From: Vigna angularis
Lineage: Eukaryota; Streptophyta; Magnoliopsida; Fabales; Fabaceae
Length of the DNA stretch: 64,000 bases
Reading direction: 5' to 3'
Assembly (NCBI RefSeq): GCF_016808095.1
Contig: NC_068976.1
Location: 19,686,371 to 19,750,370, forward strand
Below are positions 44,391-56,420 of this stretch, in pieces. The notes beneath the pieces are model-generated. The model made no database searches, was not told the DNA's origin, and saw only the letters and a program-made list of their open reading frames with translations. A program made the position numbers and the translations under genes. Position 1 is the first letter of the stretch, and the number at the start of each line of letters is the position of its first letter.

Positions 44391-45131
44391 GAACTTTAAA
44401 GAAATCTATCACAACCAAATTTGGGGCAATTTGCAAATCCCACATGGTATTCTCACTCCCTGATTCATGACTTATCACAATTCACGGATACATTTGTCCA
44501 TGCAAATACTCTTACCATGCTCCAAATTGGAGCAGCTTCTGAGTATCTACTAGCTCACATTGGCATTGGTAGTCGTTTTAAGGAGTAAGAGGCTCGAGTG
44601 GCCCACCCGGTACTCTCCAAATCCTTCCAATCATCCTCCACATATTTTTCCAACCCCTGATATCAAGCATGTACACACTAGTATCTCGTCAAGAAATGCG
44701 TGGCACACAAGCTTCATTTTGCACAGTTGACTTTAGAATTTGGACGTCCATTGAAAAGAAATTGAAAGTCTAGATCGTCATAAATTGGATGATTTCAAAG
44801 GAAACAAATTGACTCTCTCAAAAAAAAAATGTCATAAGTTCATAATCTTCCGATACATCATGTACATATTTTCATCAACTTTGAATTTGCCTCCATGTAT
44901 ATTCATCAAATTTTTCTTCCTTCAAAAAGACAAAAAAAAAATGCATCAAAGTTTTCCCTTCCATGTATATTACATCAATTTTCCTTCCTTCAAAGAGACA
45001 AAAAATCAACATGCATCAAAGTTTTCTTCTACAAATTTCAAAATTTACATCAACCACGTTTCTCTTGCACATCAAGATTTCAAATCCTTGTACAAAAATG
45101 CAACACCTTGTTTCTTAATTTCAAAATTTTC

Positions 45132-45167
<36 letters not shown>

Positions 45168-45250
45168 AAAATCAAAATCAAAAAATTTTTTTTCAAAATT
45201 TCAACCAATTCCAATTTTCAATTTCAAACCAATCAAACATTTTTCTCTCT
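44391..45250. other. Ogre 3' region, low complexity
   Basis: Short repeats of ccttccttcaaa and catgtatatt around 44895-45000 and a 32-base A run at 45133-45164. Lysine/phenylalanine frames across it are composition artefacts. Nothing else recognised. Confidence 0.5.
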
Positions 45251-45254
45251 GCCA

Positions 45255-45404
45255 TTTTATCTCGGCCATCTGCAAGATAATGGTCGAACGCACTTTTCTC
45301 TTGTTTTTTTATCTCGGCCATCTGCTAGATAATGGTCGAACACACTTTTTTCTTTTTTTATCTCGGCCATCTGCAAGATAATGGTCGAAAGCACCTTTTG
45401 TTTT

Positions 45405-45462
<58 letters not shown>

Positions 45463-46145
45463 CTCGGCCATCTGCTAGATAATGGTCGAAAGCACCTTTT
45501 GTTTTGTTTTTATCTCGGCCATCTGCTAGATAATGGTCGAAAGCAATTTCAGTTTTATCTCGGCCATCTGCAAGATAATGGTCGAACACACTTTTCAGTT
45601 TTGTTTTATCTCGGCCATCTGCTAGATAATGGTCGAAAGCACATTTCAGTTTGTTTTTATCTCGGCCATCTGCTAGATAATGGTCGAAAGCACCTTTTCA
45701 TTTTTGTTTTATCTCGGCCATCTGCAAGATAATGGTCGAGCGCACTTTTCAGTTTTGTTTTACCTCGGCCATCTGCTAGATAATGGTCGATCGCACTTTG
45801 TTCAATTCCATTTTATCTCGGCCATCTGCTAGATAATGGTCGAAAGCACCTTTTGAGTTTTGTTTTATCTCGGCCATCTGCAAGATAATGGTCGAGCGCA
45901 CTTTTCAGTTTTGTTTTATCTCGGCCATCTGCTAGATAATGGTCGAAAGCACTTTTCTTTTGTTTTATCCCAGCCATCTCCAAGATAATGGTCGGGGCAC
46001 TTTTCTCTTGTTTTATTTTGGCCATCTGCAAGATAATGGTCGAAAGCAGTTTTCAGTTTTATTTTGTCTCGACCCTCTGCATGGCAATGGTCAGGTACAG
46101 AGTTTAATTTTTTTCAAACGACCCTCTGCATGACAATGGTCGAAC
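45255..46145. repeat. About 50 bp hairpin-forming tandem array before the 3' LTR
   Basis: About 17 units of tttatctcggccatctgc(a/t)agataatggtcga plus a variable cacttttc...gtttt spacer, period mostly 49-52 bp (for example 45608, 45659, 45711, 45762). Each core can fold: tcggccatct pairs with agataatggtcga across a gca/gct loop. The last units (45968-46145) are degenerate. A run of 55 T replaces one spacer at 45406-45460. Tandem arrays near the 3' LTR are known in Ogre elements and can seed satellites. Confidence 0.9.
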
Positions 46146-46405
46146 CCAATCAAATTCAAATTTCTCATTCATTTAATCTTGTTCATTTTATTTGAAAAAA
46201 AAAACAAACAAAAAAACAAACAAAATTTTTTTTTAATTAATTCAAAAAATTTTCCTGTTTGTTCCTGTTTCTTTGTCATTGAAAATTCTCTGTTTTTCCT
46301 TGTGTATTTTGAAATCCGAACGAAATTAATATTTCTATCTTTACTTATCTTTTACTCTGATAATATGAAAACATTATTTATCATATGATCTAGTAAAATT
46401 TAAGT

Positions 46406-46418
46406 AAAGAGGGGCAGC
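46406..46418 (+). promoter_or_regulatory. Polypurine tract
   Basis: aaagaggggcagc lies directly before the TG of the 3' LTR and is the plus-strand priming site. Confidence 0.85.
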
Positions 46419-49400
46419 TGTCAACACCCAATTTCGTCCGGGTACGTTAAAAAAAATGTGTGTCAGAATGTATATTTTTTTTTTTTCTTTTCTCTTTATT
46501 TTCTTTTTTGTTTTATCTTCATTTAGTTTATTTTCATACAGAATAAAAAAAAATCAAATCAAATAAAAATAATAAATCTTTTCTGTTTTAACTTAATTTT
46601 ATCTCTATTTCATCTTTTATTTTCTTTTTGTTTTTTATTAACTTTGTTTTACTTTAGTTGCATTTTTATAAAATCAAAAAATTATACACATACGAAATAC
46701 AAAAAAATACATAAAATATAAAAATACAAAAAAATATATATATATATTTATAAAATAATAAAAAGGGATGCCACGGTGGTTTCCTAATCTTTGCAGAGAA
46801 GATGCTTTCCCGCCTCACATGGCAGCCATCATGCACACCTGCAGTTTCCAGTCGCACAAGTTTGACTCCATGGCAGCCGCTAGTGGTTACCTCCCATGTG
46901 CCTGGCATGTTTGGATGCTGCAGACTTTATTCCACTTGCCTCCCGGAAGCTACTGAAAAAAGGCTTGAAAGAAAAGAGGAGACTGAAAAAGAGCAAAGAC
47001 GAGGAAACTACTCTGAGAAGTTACAGAAAGCTTCAAGAGTATCTACCAATTCTCGGTTCAATCACAACAAAAATACAAGGCTTCGGCCGAAACTTCTCGT
47101 CATTTATGTTTCCCTCCATTCATCTCTTTCAATATATTTCACTCATCACACGACCATTGTAACCACCATATCGGTAGCCAAGGCACAGTGTCACCCATAT
47201 CCAGCCATCATGAAGCTGAACGCAACCCATCATTCCATCACAACCATTTCACAATCTCAGACCAACCCACTTCGCTATCATCGTCTACCTCTGACCTCAC
47301 CACCTCCAGCACCGGACCTGCAAACAACCACACCCGTGAATCACCACATCACCACCATTCAACCCAATCTCACCGTCCTCATCATCTCCTTCTGCGTTCA
47401 ACCTCCCTGCCACCACGACACTCATCTTCTTCCTCTCCTCCAACCACGGCAGCTACCATCACCAGCCAACACTCCACGTCCAATCCAGCAGCTGCCACGG
47501 TCCACCATCCAGCAGTTGAGAAGCTCACGGCCTGCAGCAACAAATTTCATCCAGCTTGAGACGCACATGGCAGCAAAACAAAGGGGCATGGCAGCACGTG
47601 AAGATGGTAAGAAGCATGCAGAAAAATAGTGTAAGTGCACTGGCAAGGAGGTGCTGCCGCGTGAAAGTGAGCTGGAGGCACATTGAAGTAATGGCTTCCT
47701 TTGAATAAAGAAAGAGCAGCTGCTATGTTTTTTTTTTGTATTCACTTTCGTTTGGTTTGGTGAGCATGTGACGGACAGCAGAGGTTCCCACCTATCATCA
47801 TTAACCTCCATGCTCCAACTCTGTCACGTCCAGAGCAACAGCTCTAAGACACACACAGCAGTAAGCAGGTTTTCCCAGGAACACATGTGTAAGTGGATGC
47901 AGTTTGGTCAGCACATGCACGTGAAGGTGGAGGGACATGGAAGAAGGAGAATAAAATGGTGTTCTGATGACATAGAAGAACCACTTGACAAGAAGGCGGT
48001 CAATGAGCACACCGAGAGGGAGAGTGAACAACAACCACCACTTGCCGCTTATTTTGGAGAATGATGGGGATGTGTTGAAGCAGCTCCAGCAGAGTGCAGA
48101 GAGGGTCACGGATGAAGGCAGCAGAAAGCATGTCCAGCAAGCAGAGAACTGGGACGTTTGGGACCAGCTGCAACGTGATTGCACGGTGAAGCAAGGAAGA
48201 TGAAGTGGTGTCGTGATAGAAGCTTGACAAATGAAGCTACGGTGGTGATGAATGGAAGATGATGGCACGCTGATTCTGGACTGGAGCTGCACCTAGCCGA
48301 GAAGGGAAGCACCGTGATAAGAATGGAGGGCCCTCCCTCCATGTACAATGTGGTGATTAATTAATTGTATGAAGTCACTAGAGATAAAACTGTATTGAAG
48401 CTGAGTACATTTTATTAAAATATTGGAGCATGGAATGCGGGAATAGAATGTATCAGAGCATGACCCACACACACATTCTTGTTCCAGTGGGCAACAAAGA
48501 AGGAGCTTTGATTGAAGAAAGTGTGCTGAAGATAAATGAAGGAGAGGTCACGGGAAGTAATTAGAAGTCACGGGAGTTGTTTTTTTTTGGAAGTGGGGAG
48601 CAAGAAAACGTACGTGATTCTATTGTATTTGGCATCATGCAAGCTTGAAAGATAAAAGGAGGAGACTAGAACGAAGGAGGGGGATCATCCATTTTTCTGA
48701 GGAGGAGGACTCGAGGTTTAACAAAGAGGAACCAATCTTCAAGAGCCATCTCCCATAACTACTTCGAAACCCCAAATCTGTGAACCCATCATACGGGTCT
48801 TGTAACAGATGCCACCAAACTCATCTTCCATCAGCAATCATACACCTCTGCCGTCATCACCATTCCATTCCCCACTGGAACCTCCCTCCAAACACACGCA
48901 TAAACTGCCCTTGGAACGTACACAACCAGCTGCACTACTGAGGGAAGAACACGGTCATTCTTGTAACGTTGCATGGGAGAAGAAGCAAGTTGAGTTTGGT
49001 CTACAAGCCACCTAGAAAGCACACGTTCAGCAGCCACTACCATTCTCGGTTGAGGGAGAGAGGATTCACAGCAAAGAGAAGGGAGAAGTCGGCTACCTAA
49101 GGGAGGAGGGGATTCATTGGAAACACAAGCTTACCATAAAAAAAAATGGATCTTCGAGAGGTAAGTAATGTTGTTTTAACGAGTTGTTTGCTTGCTCTTG
49201 CACGTATGCATGTATGTCTGTTGAAGTTGCTAGGTTTGCCTGTGACTGTCTCTGATTCCTCTGGTTGTGGATATTGGTTTATGTTCGCTGTTATCATCAT
49301 CATCTCCCCGGACCCACTTTTACCCGCTTCTTTTGTGCCATTTCGATCAAAAATAGGCTTACACCTCTCTGTCCATTTCCTACGATCAACATTTTGAAAC

Positions 49401-52208
49401 AGTAAATGGGATGACAAAGATAGTAGAACAGTGTTTTCATCCTCACTGAACCATTCCGTCCTCCACTGGAACCGCTCTCCCAACCACCGAGAACTCTCTC
49501 GGCGCGGTACTCTCCCTCCCTCAATCATCAACCATACTCATTTGCCACCCCTCGGCTCATCATTCCCAACCATGCGCCCCCGCCAAATCCATTTTCTTCC
49601 CCGTGCAACACCTCCTTCGAATCCCACATCTTCCTCTGCCTTCATCTCCGATTCCTTCAGGTCCCCAACACCCACCATCTTCATTGTCACCATTCGGCCA
49701 ACAGCTTCAACTTCTTCTTCATCATCTCCAATACCTGGGGGGCACTGACTCCCTCTACTTCTCCATCCTGACCTCACAGCCTTTACTTCCAACTGAATCT
49801 TCATCATTTCAAAAACACCTCACGGCCGAACTCCAACCTCTGGCCATCGTCACCACCTCCATCATCTTCAACCCATACCTCACGGCTATCACCCCTCATC
49901 TTTCTCTGTCAATACCGAAAGAACCCCAGGAAACAACTCACGGCCTAACCTCCGAACGGCCAACATCACCACCAGCCACCGTGAGTGTCACCAACATCCC
50001 TATAGCACCTCCACTGTCAAACAGCCTCCATCCCAGCCACCATCAACTTCTTCTCTCGTCACCACTACACCCACCACCTTCACGCTTCCACTTCAAACTT
50101 CCACCATCTTCATATTCATCTTCATCGTCTTCAACTCCGCCATCTACTATACGTCCGACATCTTCCACAACGAACGTCCGTCCCCATCTCCCCAACGAAC
50201 GCTCGCCCATGCGAGCGCTCATCATTAAGCCTTCTCTTCCCGTCCGACATTTTCCACAACGAACGCTCGTCCGAACGAACGCTCGTCCAAACGAACGCTC
50301 GTCATTCAACCCGTTTCCCAGCGTCCGTTCGCATATGCTCCAACGAACGCTCGTCATTCAACCCGTTTCCCAGCGTCCGTTCGCATATGCTCCAACGAAC
50401 GCTCGTCATTCAACCCATTTCTCAGCATCCGTCCTTCATCGAACGCTCGTCCCCAACGAGCGCTCGTCATTAAGTCTCCTCTTCCAGCGTCCGTCCGACA
50501 TCTTCCACAACGAACGTCCGTCCCCATTTCCCCAACGAACGCTCGCCCATGCGAGCGCTCGTCATTAAGTCTCCTCTTCCAGCGTCCGTCCGACATCTTC
50601 CACAACGAACGTCCGTCCCCATTTCCCCAACGAACGCTCGCCCATGCGAGCGCTCGTCATTAGGTCTCCTCTTCCAGCGTCCGTCCGACATCTTCCACAA
50701 CGAACGTCCGTCCCCATTTCCCCAACGAACGCTCGCCCATGCGAGCGCTCGTCATTAAGTCTCCTCTTCCAGCGTCCGTCCGACATCTTCCACAACGAAC
50801 GTCCGTCCCCATTGTCCCCAACGAGCGCTCGTCATTAAGCCTCCTCTTCCAGCGTCCGTCCGACATCTCCACCAACGAGCGCTCGTCATCCACTCTCCTG
50901 TTCTCAACGTCCGCTCGTTATCTCCACCTACGAACGTTCATCATCGCCCAACGAACGCTCGTCCCCAACGAGCGCTCGTCATTCACCTCCTTTCCCAACG
51001 TACGTTCGGTCTCTACCACGAACTGCACGATCGCCTGCGACGGAACGTTCGGCATCCCTATTCACGTCGGGCTTTGTTTTTTTTATGTTTTTTTTTTATT
51101 ATTATTTTTCTCACCCCTTGTACGGTAACTCTCACCCCTTTGTTTTATTTAGTAAACTTATTTGTGCTGTTTTACTTAAAAATTATAAAAATTGTAAATA
51201 GAAAAATATATAAAACAAAAAAAAACATTTAATGTAATAAATCTCGGTATGAGTACTCGTGCGATCGTACGCATCAGCCTAGTACTTATTGCCCAAATAT
51301 AAAATAAATAAAAAGCCGTGTGAGTGCTTGTGTGATCGTACGCATCAGCCTAGTACTCATTACGCAAAACAATAAAAGAGAAAGCCGTGTGAGTGCTCGT
51401 GCGATCGTACGCATCAGCCTAGTACTCATTACGCAAAACAGTAAGGAAAAAAGCCGTGTGAGTGCTCGTGCGATCGTACGCATCAGCCTAGTACTCATTA
51501 CGCAAAAAATATGTTTCAAAGGTTTAGGCACATGTGTGATCGCACGCATCGTCCTTGTGCTACAAACCTTTTCTCTTTTCTAAAATAAAAAATACCAAAA
51601 AATATAAAATCTTTAAAAACTAAAAAACATCTACTTTTTCAAATAACAAACAATATTGCCTTTGCCAGAACTACGTGATCCTTGATTCTCCATCAAAAGT
51701 GGAGATACGTAGGAGCAAGGCCAGTCCTTGTCAGGCTCACTCTCCCAAAAATCCAAATCATTTTCCAAACAATTTCTCAAACAAATTTTCAAACAAGTTT
51801 CTCAAGAAGTTTCTAAAAGAACTACGTAACCCTGATTTCTCATTCTGCATGAGAATACGTAGGAGCAAGGTCAATCCTTGTCGGGCCCAAAAAGCTAAAA
51901 AATATTGTTTGTTTCTTTTGAGTTTTATTTTAAGGGGAAGTTAAATACTTTGAAAACCACATCCACATTCGCACATTTAGTTAAAGGTACTGCCTTAGGG
52001 CAGGCGTTGTAGGGTGCTAATACCTTCCCTACACGTAACCGACTCCCGAACCAAGAATCTGGTTCAATTTGACCATGCCTTATCATTTTATGGTTTTTCC
52101 GTAGTTTTCCAGAATAAACTATGGTGGCGACTCCAAAATCTCTTTTTCAAAATTAAAAATTTATTCTTTTTATTGGATCGTCGTCCCGTCGCGATTCCGG
52201 TTGCGACA
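46419..52208 (+). repeat. 3' LTR of Ogre element
   Basis: 5790 bp, tgtcaacaccc to ggttgcgaca, followed by ATTAG. It differs from the 5' LTR at sites such as 48612, 48940, 49147, 50056, 50232 and 51331 (by eye), one trinucleotide in a cat run and homopolymer lengths. It contains the same two minisatellites (50468-50877 and 51245-51560). Confidence 0.97.
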
Positions 52209-52213
52209 ATTAG
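52209..52213. repeat. Target-site duplication ATTAG (right)
   Basis: Exact match to 22804-22808. Confidence 0.95.
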
Positions 52214-52440
52214 CCTACATATTATGTGAGAAATAAAATTCTATCATAATAAACTGTACATATTATGACAAGTGATATAAAATAGGTCATAATATGTTAA
52301 ACTTATTATGACGTATATTTTAGCTATGTCATAAAAAAGCGTGGACCTATTATGATTGCCAGACCTATGATGACAATTCATATGTTATAATAGGTTAATT
52401 TTACCAATCATAAAAAGTCATTTCCTTTTGACGAATGTTC
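52214..52440. mobile_element. Right half of the repeat split by the Ogre element
   Basis: Multiple attatgac / gtcataat motifs in both orientations continue the pattern at 22703-22803. Together they look like subterminal repeats of a non-autonomous DNA transposon (perhaps CACTA-like), but I find no clean terminal inverted repeat. Confidence 0.45.
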
Positions 52441-54462
52441 CTTGACATATCCATGTGTTAGATTGTGACGTCTCGAACACTAGTTCTTATTAAAGATGAC
52501 AATCTTTGTGATGAATTGTCATCGACTTATTAATCTACTACATTATAACGTCTCCATCTTTATCTTATTTCGCACTCTTCTTTTATTTTTATTTTTATCT
52601 CTAGAAAATTCAAATACATATTGATCATATTATTTTCTAGATAGAATCTTTTCATCTAACACATGTTTTTTAAGTCTATAGACTACAAATATTTCCTAAA
52701 TCATAGTCTATTATGTATTATAAATTACACTTTTTAACCATAGCCTATAACTCACTCTTTTTTTTTCTAGATATACTATGATTCATTAATCATGGTTTAA
52801 GGTTAAAAATAATCATAGTCGCATCCTTGCGGTATACTAGTCATCTTTAACAAGTTAATTTGAAGAATTAGATTAATTGAATCAAAACTTAATAGTTTAA
52901 AATTTTCAACTAGGTCATCAAATTTTACTAACGGAAGGGGATGACTAGGAGATCGTTTTCCTCTGTCCCTCATAATCTTGATATTGCATTATTTGTTAAA
53001 TTAATAGTTGCTGCTCCTCCAATGTATTGTTTAATCTTATATTTATCTTACCATTTCAACTCACTACTCGTTCCAAAAAGTTGAAGTTCCTTGCCTAATT
53101 CTTCTTTTAATTTTGAAATAAATGAAACCACTAACACAAAAGGCTAATCAGTAGGAAAGCATATATATTCACTAATTATGCTGATTCGCATATCTCGCGA
53201 TTCATCAACTTCAAACCATTCAAAAAGAGAAGAGAAATGGATGCAAGGGACCAATAATGTATTAAAGTTAAAGTGTTTGAGTCTACACTCTCAAAAATAA
53301 AAAACACGTTAGGACCTATAAAACAATACTAAAAAGATAAAAAAAGAAAAAATTAATGGCAAAGAATTGATTGAAAAAATATATCTGTTACTGTATGGCA
53401 AACTTCTGACTCTTCAGCTCGTACAGAGTATTTATAATTAAGTTTATTCTGTTCAACAAGTTTGATGACCAACCTTTATTTCTTAAATAATTATAAACAA
53501 ATCAATATATTTAATTTTGTTTAAAATGCTATCATTTAAAGAAATCAATATATACAGTTAACAAATGACAAATTATTACATAGTATTAAAAAAATTAAAA
53601 ATACTACAAAAAGAAATAGAAAGTGTATCTGAAAAAAATAAAGAGAATAACATTTTCTTTAAAGTAAATATTATAGGGAAGAATAAAATATTTTCTTAAT
53701 TACACTTTTGACAGTTAAATTATCATCATTTTACAAATTCTATTATCCATGTTTTCCATGCATTTTATCATCAAAAGTTTTTATTTCATTAATTTTACAG
53801 CAGTGACTTGATATCAGAAATGTTTTTAGAAGATAAAAGAAGTAGCTAATTCTTGAAAAATCATGTCATATTAAACTCATTTTATTGATTTAAAAAAAAA
53901 TCCTGGCATATCTTTATTAGAAACTTAATAGATTGATTTATAAGAATGGGTATAGTAAAATATGTTTTGGATTATAAAATGTATAAAATAACGATAGTTG
54001 AATAGTAAAATATTATTAAACTTTCAAAATCCTTTGTCAGAATAGCATACATTTGAAGATGAAAATCAAAGCCATATGACCCGTTTTTGCAGGCAATGAC
54101 TCGAAGTCAATTCCACTAGCAATTTTGGGACAATCTCAAGTGGGTTATGGAAAATTTAGACTCTAAATTTTGTATGTAAGAAATAAAAGTGTTAGTGGAG
54201 TTATGTCCAATCACTTTCCAAGTGGGAGTGATGCGCACTAAATTGGAAAAATGGGAACGATCTTGAAAGCGTAAAGAAAGGATTAGAAGATATTGTGTTT
54301 GATTTGATAAGATATTGTCCACTTTGTGTCAAGTCCTCACATATTTGTTTTTGATATCATTCTAAAAAACCTCTTAATAATGGAGATATGTTATGTGTAT
54401 ATAAATCCATGTTCATCTCTTATTTTATCTGATGTGAGACTTTGTTTGTATCCAACAAAAAA
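52441..54462. other. RLP cluster unit: upstream flank of a deleted RLP
   Basis: 52490-53600 aligns by eye with 62730-64000 (shared landmarks: atctttaacaag, ttttcaacta, tttgaaataaatgaaacc, cagctcgtacagagtat). 53440-54130 also resembles 57600-58150 upstream of the intact RLP, including actcgaagtcaattcc. It is therefore the 5' flank of another RLP copy, now lacking its gene body. No frame. Confidence 0.7.
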
Positions 54463-54580
54463 TATCCAAGGAAAACAGTTTAATACTTTTTCATATGACT
54501 CCTATGTAGGAAACTCGAGATTACGTGGCTTCCATCTTCTCTGAGCTTCTGGAGAAAAGAGAATTTTGGATCCTTTGTTT
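54463..54580 (+). pseudogene. RLP relic: C-terminal segment only
   Basis: About 118 bases match the intact RLP around 60980-61130. They encode GKQFNTFSYDSYVGNSRLRG, compared with GKQFNTFENNSYIGNSGLCG, followed by the remains of the tctgagcttctgg segment. The LRR body between the upstream flank and this piece is missing, and a stop and frameshift follow. This is a deletion relic, not a gene. Confidence 0.8.
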
Positions 54581-55504
54581 GAAACAAAGCTGCATATATT
54601 TAAGAAATAGGAAGTTCCTTAAGCTTTTCCTAAATGCCTAAATTGATTCTGCATCAGATTTAAAAGAAAACCAGAGGCAACCTTCTTCCCCTTCTAATTG
54701 AAAGTAACGTATTATACCTGGATTTCTTGATGATTTGTGATACTTGATCTGTAATACATGTTTTCCTAGCTATATATTTTTACCTTGCTGCATGAATGTT
54801 TTTATTAAACGAAAAACTAGATGATAGTGATCGAATGATGTATCTTTGTATGTGCTTTGTTGATTTGAGCTTGTGGAAGAACGGAAACTCGGTTGCCATG
54901 TTATGATTACACTTTATTTTTAGTTTTTTTGGTAATGCTTTATGTCTCACCATTACACTTAAATGGGCATACTGTTAATTGATTGACTGGGTATAGGAAA
55001 CTTGGGTGGTTCAGTGATTTTTATGAATATGAAGTTCTAAAAGTTTCTTTTAAATAAACATGAAAGATAAATAAAATAGCAAATATGGTGTTAAGCTACT
55101 GGAGTTTATAAAATAATTGACGCATGGGAGGAAGGATTAAATATGGAAATTTTAAATGGGTGCGTAAAAAAATGTTTTCTTTTGTAATGGATAATATGAT
55201 GATAAGCTGCTGGAATTTATTTTTAATAGACGCATAGTAAGGAGTATTGAATCTAGAAAATGATTTATTATGTGGCAATTCTTTTGTTGTAAAATAAATT
55301 TGATGTATAGTCATAAGGACTTGAAGGTGTAGTAATTGGTTGTTTTAATTGGTTAAGTTCATTTTAATATTTAATGTATGGTTAACATGTATGGTGTTAT
55401 GAGTATGAACTTCAAACCTTATAATTTGTATGTGACGTGAATATGTGACTGTGAATGACTAAGCAAAGATTAATTTACTATTAATCCCATATATAATTTT
55501 CACA
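54581..55504. other. Intergenic, AT-rich
   Basis: No gene. A degenerate tandem duplication of about 120 bp is visible (aagctactggagtttat near 55091 and aagctgctggaatttat near 55204, each followed by gacgcat). The last part before 55504 may be the remains of a copia 5' LTR ending in ttcaca. Confidence 0.5.
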
Positions 55505-56285
55505 ATATGGTATCTAGAGTCAGGTTCTATTTTGTTATCGGCGGTGACGTTATCTACTACTGTCGGGGGCGCCATCGTCTACTGTTGTCACTACTAGAGT
55601 TTTAGGTTTGATTGACGATCACATGATTTTGATTATCTCGGCCAGGCAACCACCATGCCATCAACACGCCTTCATCGGAGCTCATACACACTCTTAGTGC
55701 CTTTTGAAGTTGTTGATTTGATTCCTTTTCCATCGTGCATGGTAACATGTCTAGTAGCAATTTAGAGTGTTGGGATCACTCGTTTTCCTCTTTCAGGTTT
55801 ATTGTGCATTGTCGCACGTCCCGTCTCCTCTCATATAGTTATTTAGAGCATCGAGGTTGCTCTTTTTCCTTTTTCAAATGCCTTGATTGGAGAATCTTGG
55901 ATTTTTATGGTTTCTTTCTCCTGTTCATCCATACTTCTTCCACTATCGTTTCTTCTGACCTCCCTTTTGTTACCATCGTTTGATCCGTCCATATATGATT
56001 TTTCTCCCATGGAATAAAATGACTTTTGTTAGTTTATTTATAGTTATGGTGGCTCTCAAACAATGATCTCTTTATCCACTTGATGTCAACAATGCATTGT
56101 GATTGGCAAGAAGAGATTTACATGAAATAACCTCTCAATTTGCTGCTCAGGGAAGTCTTTCGGGTTGGTATTTCGTCTTGCAAATCATTAACAATTTGGT
56201 GTCACTCGAGTGCAAAATCAGATATTTTCACTATATTAGTAACAAGTTTGGTACATACGATACTTATGCACTAGCTTGAGGGGAG
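55505..56285 (+). mobile_element. Truncated Ty1-copia relic
   Basis: tggtatctagag at 55508 resembles a decayed initiator-Met tRNA primer site just after ttcaca. The end of the stretch reads NKFGTYDTYALA before a stop and a ttgaggggag polypurine tract (56276-56285), the usual end of copia pol. Only about 0.8 kb lies between, so gag, protease, integrase and most of RT are gone. Confidence 0.6.
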
Positions 56286-56420
56286 TGTTAGATATATTAT
56301 CTTTATTTTATATTTATGTTTTATCTTTACTGAGTTTGTTATTATTTTTTATTTGTATTTTGGACTTAGTCCATATTTCTTCTATTATAAATAGAGCATA
56401 TACTAGTGCATAAAAGACCT
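56286..56420 (+). repeat. Start of copia 3' LTR (interrupted)
   Basis: It begins tgttagatatatt after the polypurine tract and has an LTR-style TATA (ctattataaatagagc, about 56383-56398). Homology to an LTR is then lost in the AGACGTC repeat region. A related tgttaaatataatatct at 57479 may be another LTR remnant. Confidence 0.5.

Larger units (their letters stand above)
22809..52208 (+). mobile_element. Complete 29.4 kb Ogre/Tat-type Ty3-gypsy retrotransposon
   Basis: Perfect 5 bp target duplications, two 5.79 kb LTRs with TG...CA ends, primer-binding site and polypurine tract delimit the element. The internal order is ORF1, gag-protease with G-patch, a short intron, then RT, RNase H, archaeal-type RNase H and integrase; the ORF1, intron and double RNase H are hallmarks of the Ogre/Tat lineage. 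Pol is uninterrupted. About 7.5 kb of non-pol sequence lies between integrase and the 3' LTR and contains an antisense homeobox gene. The LTRs differ by roughly a dozen substitutions by eye, so the insertion is young. A frame split in gag is the only visible defect. Confidence 0.95.

Noticed and set aside
44785..45732. Lys/Phe-rich frames around the hairpin array
   Set aside because: Poly-A and poly-T runs plus the 50 bp repeat explain them on both strands.
45255..46145. CRISPR-like regular repeats
   Set aside because: The spacers are not unique and the context is a plant retrotransposon; this is a eukaryotic tandem array.
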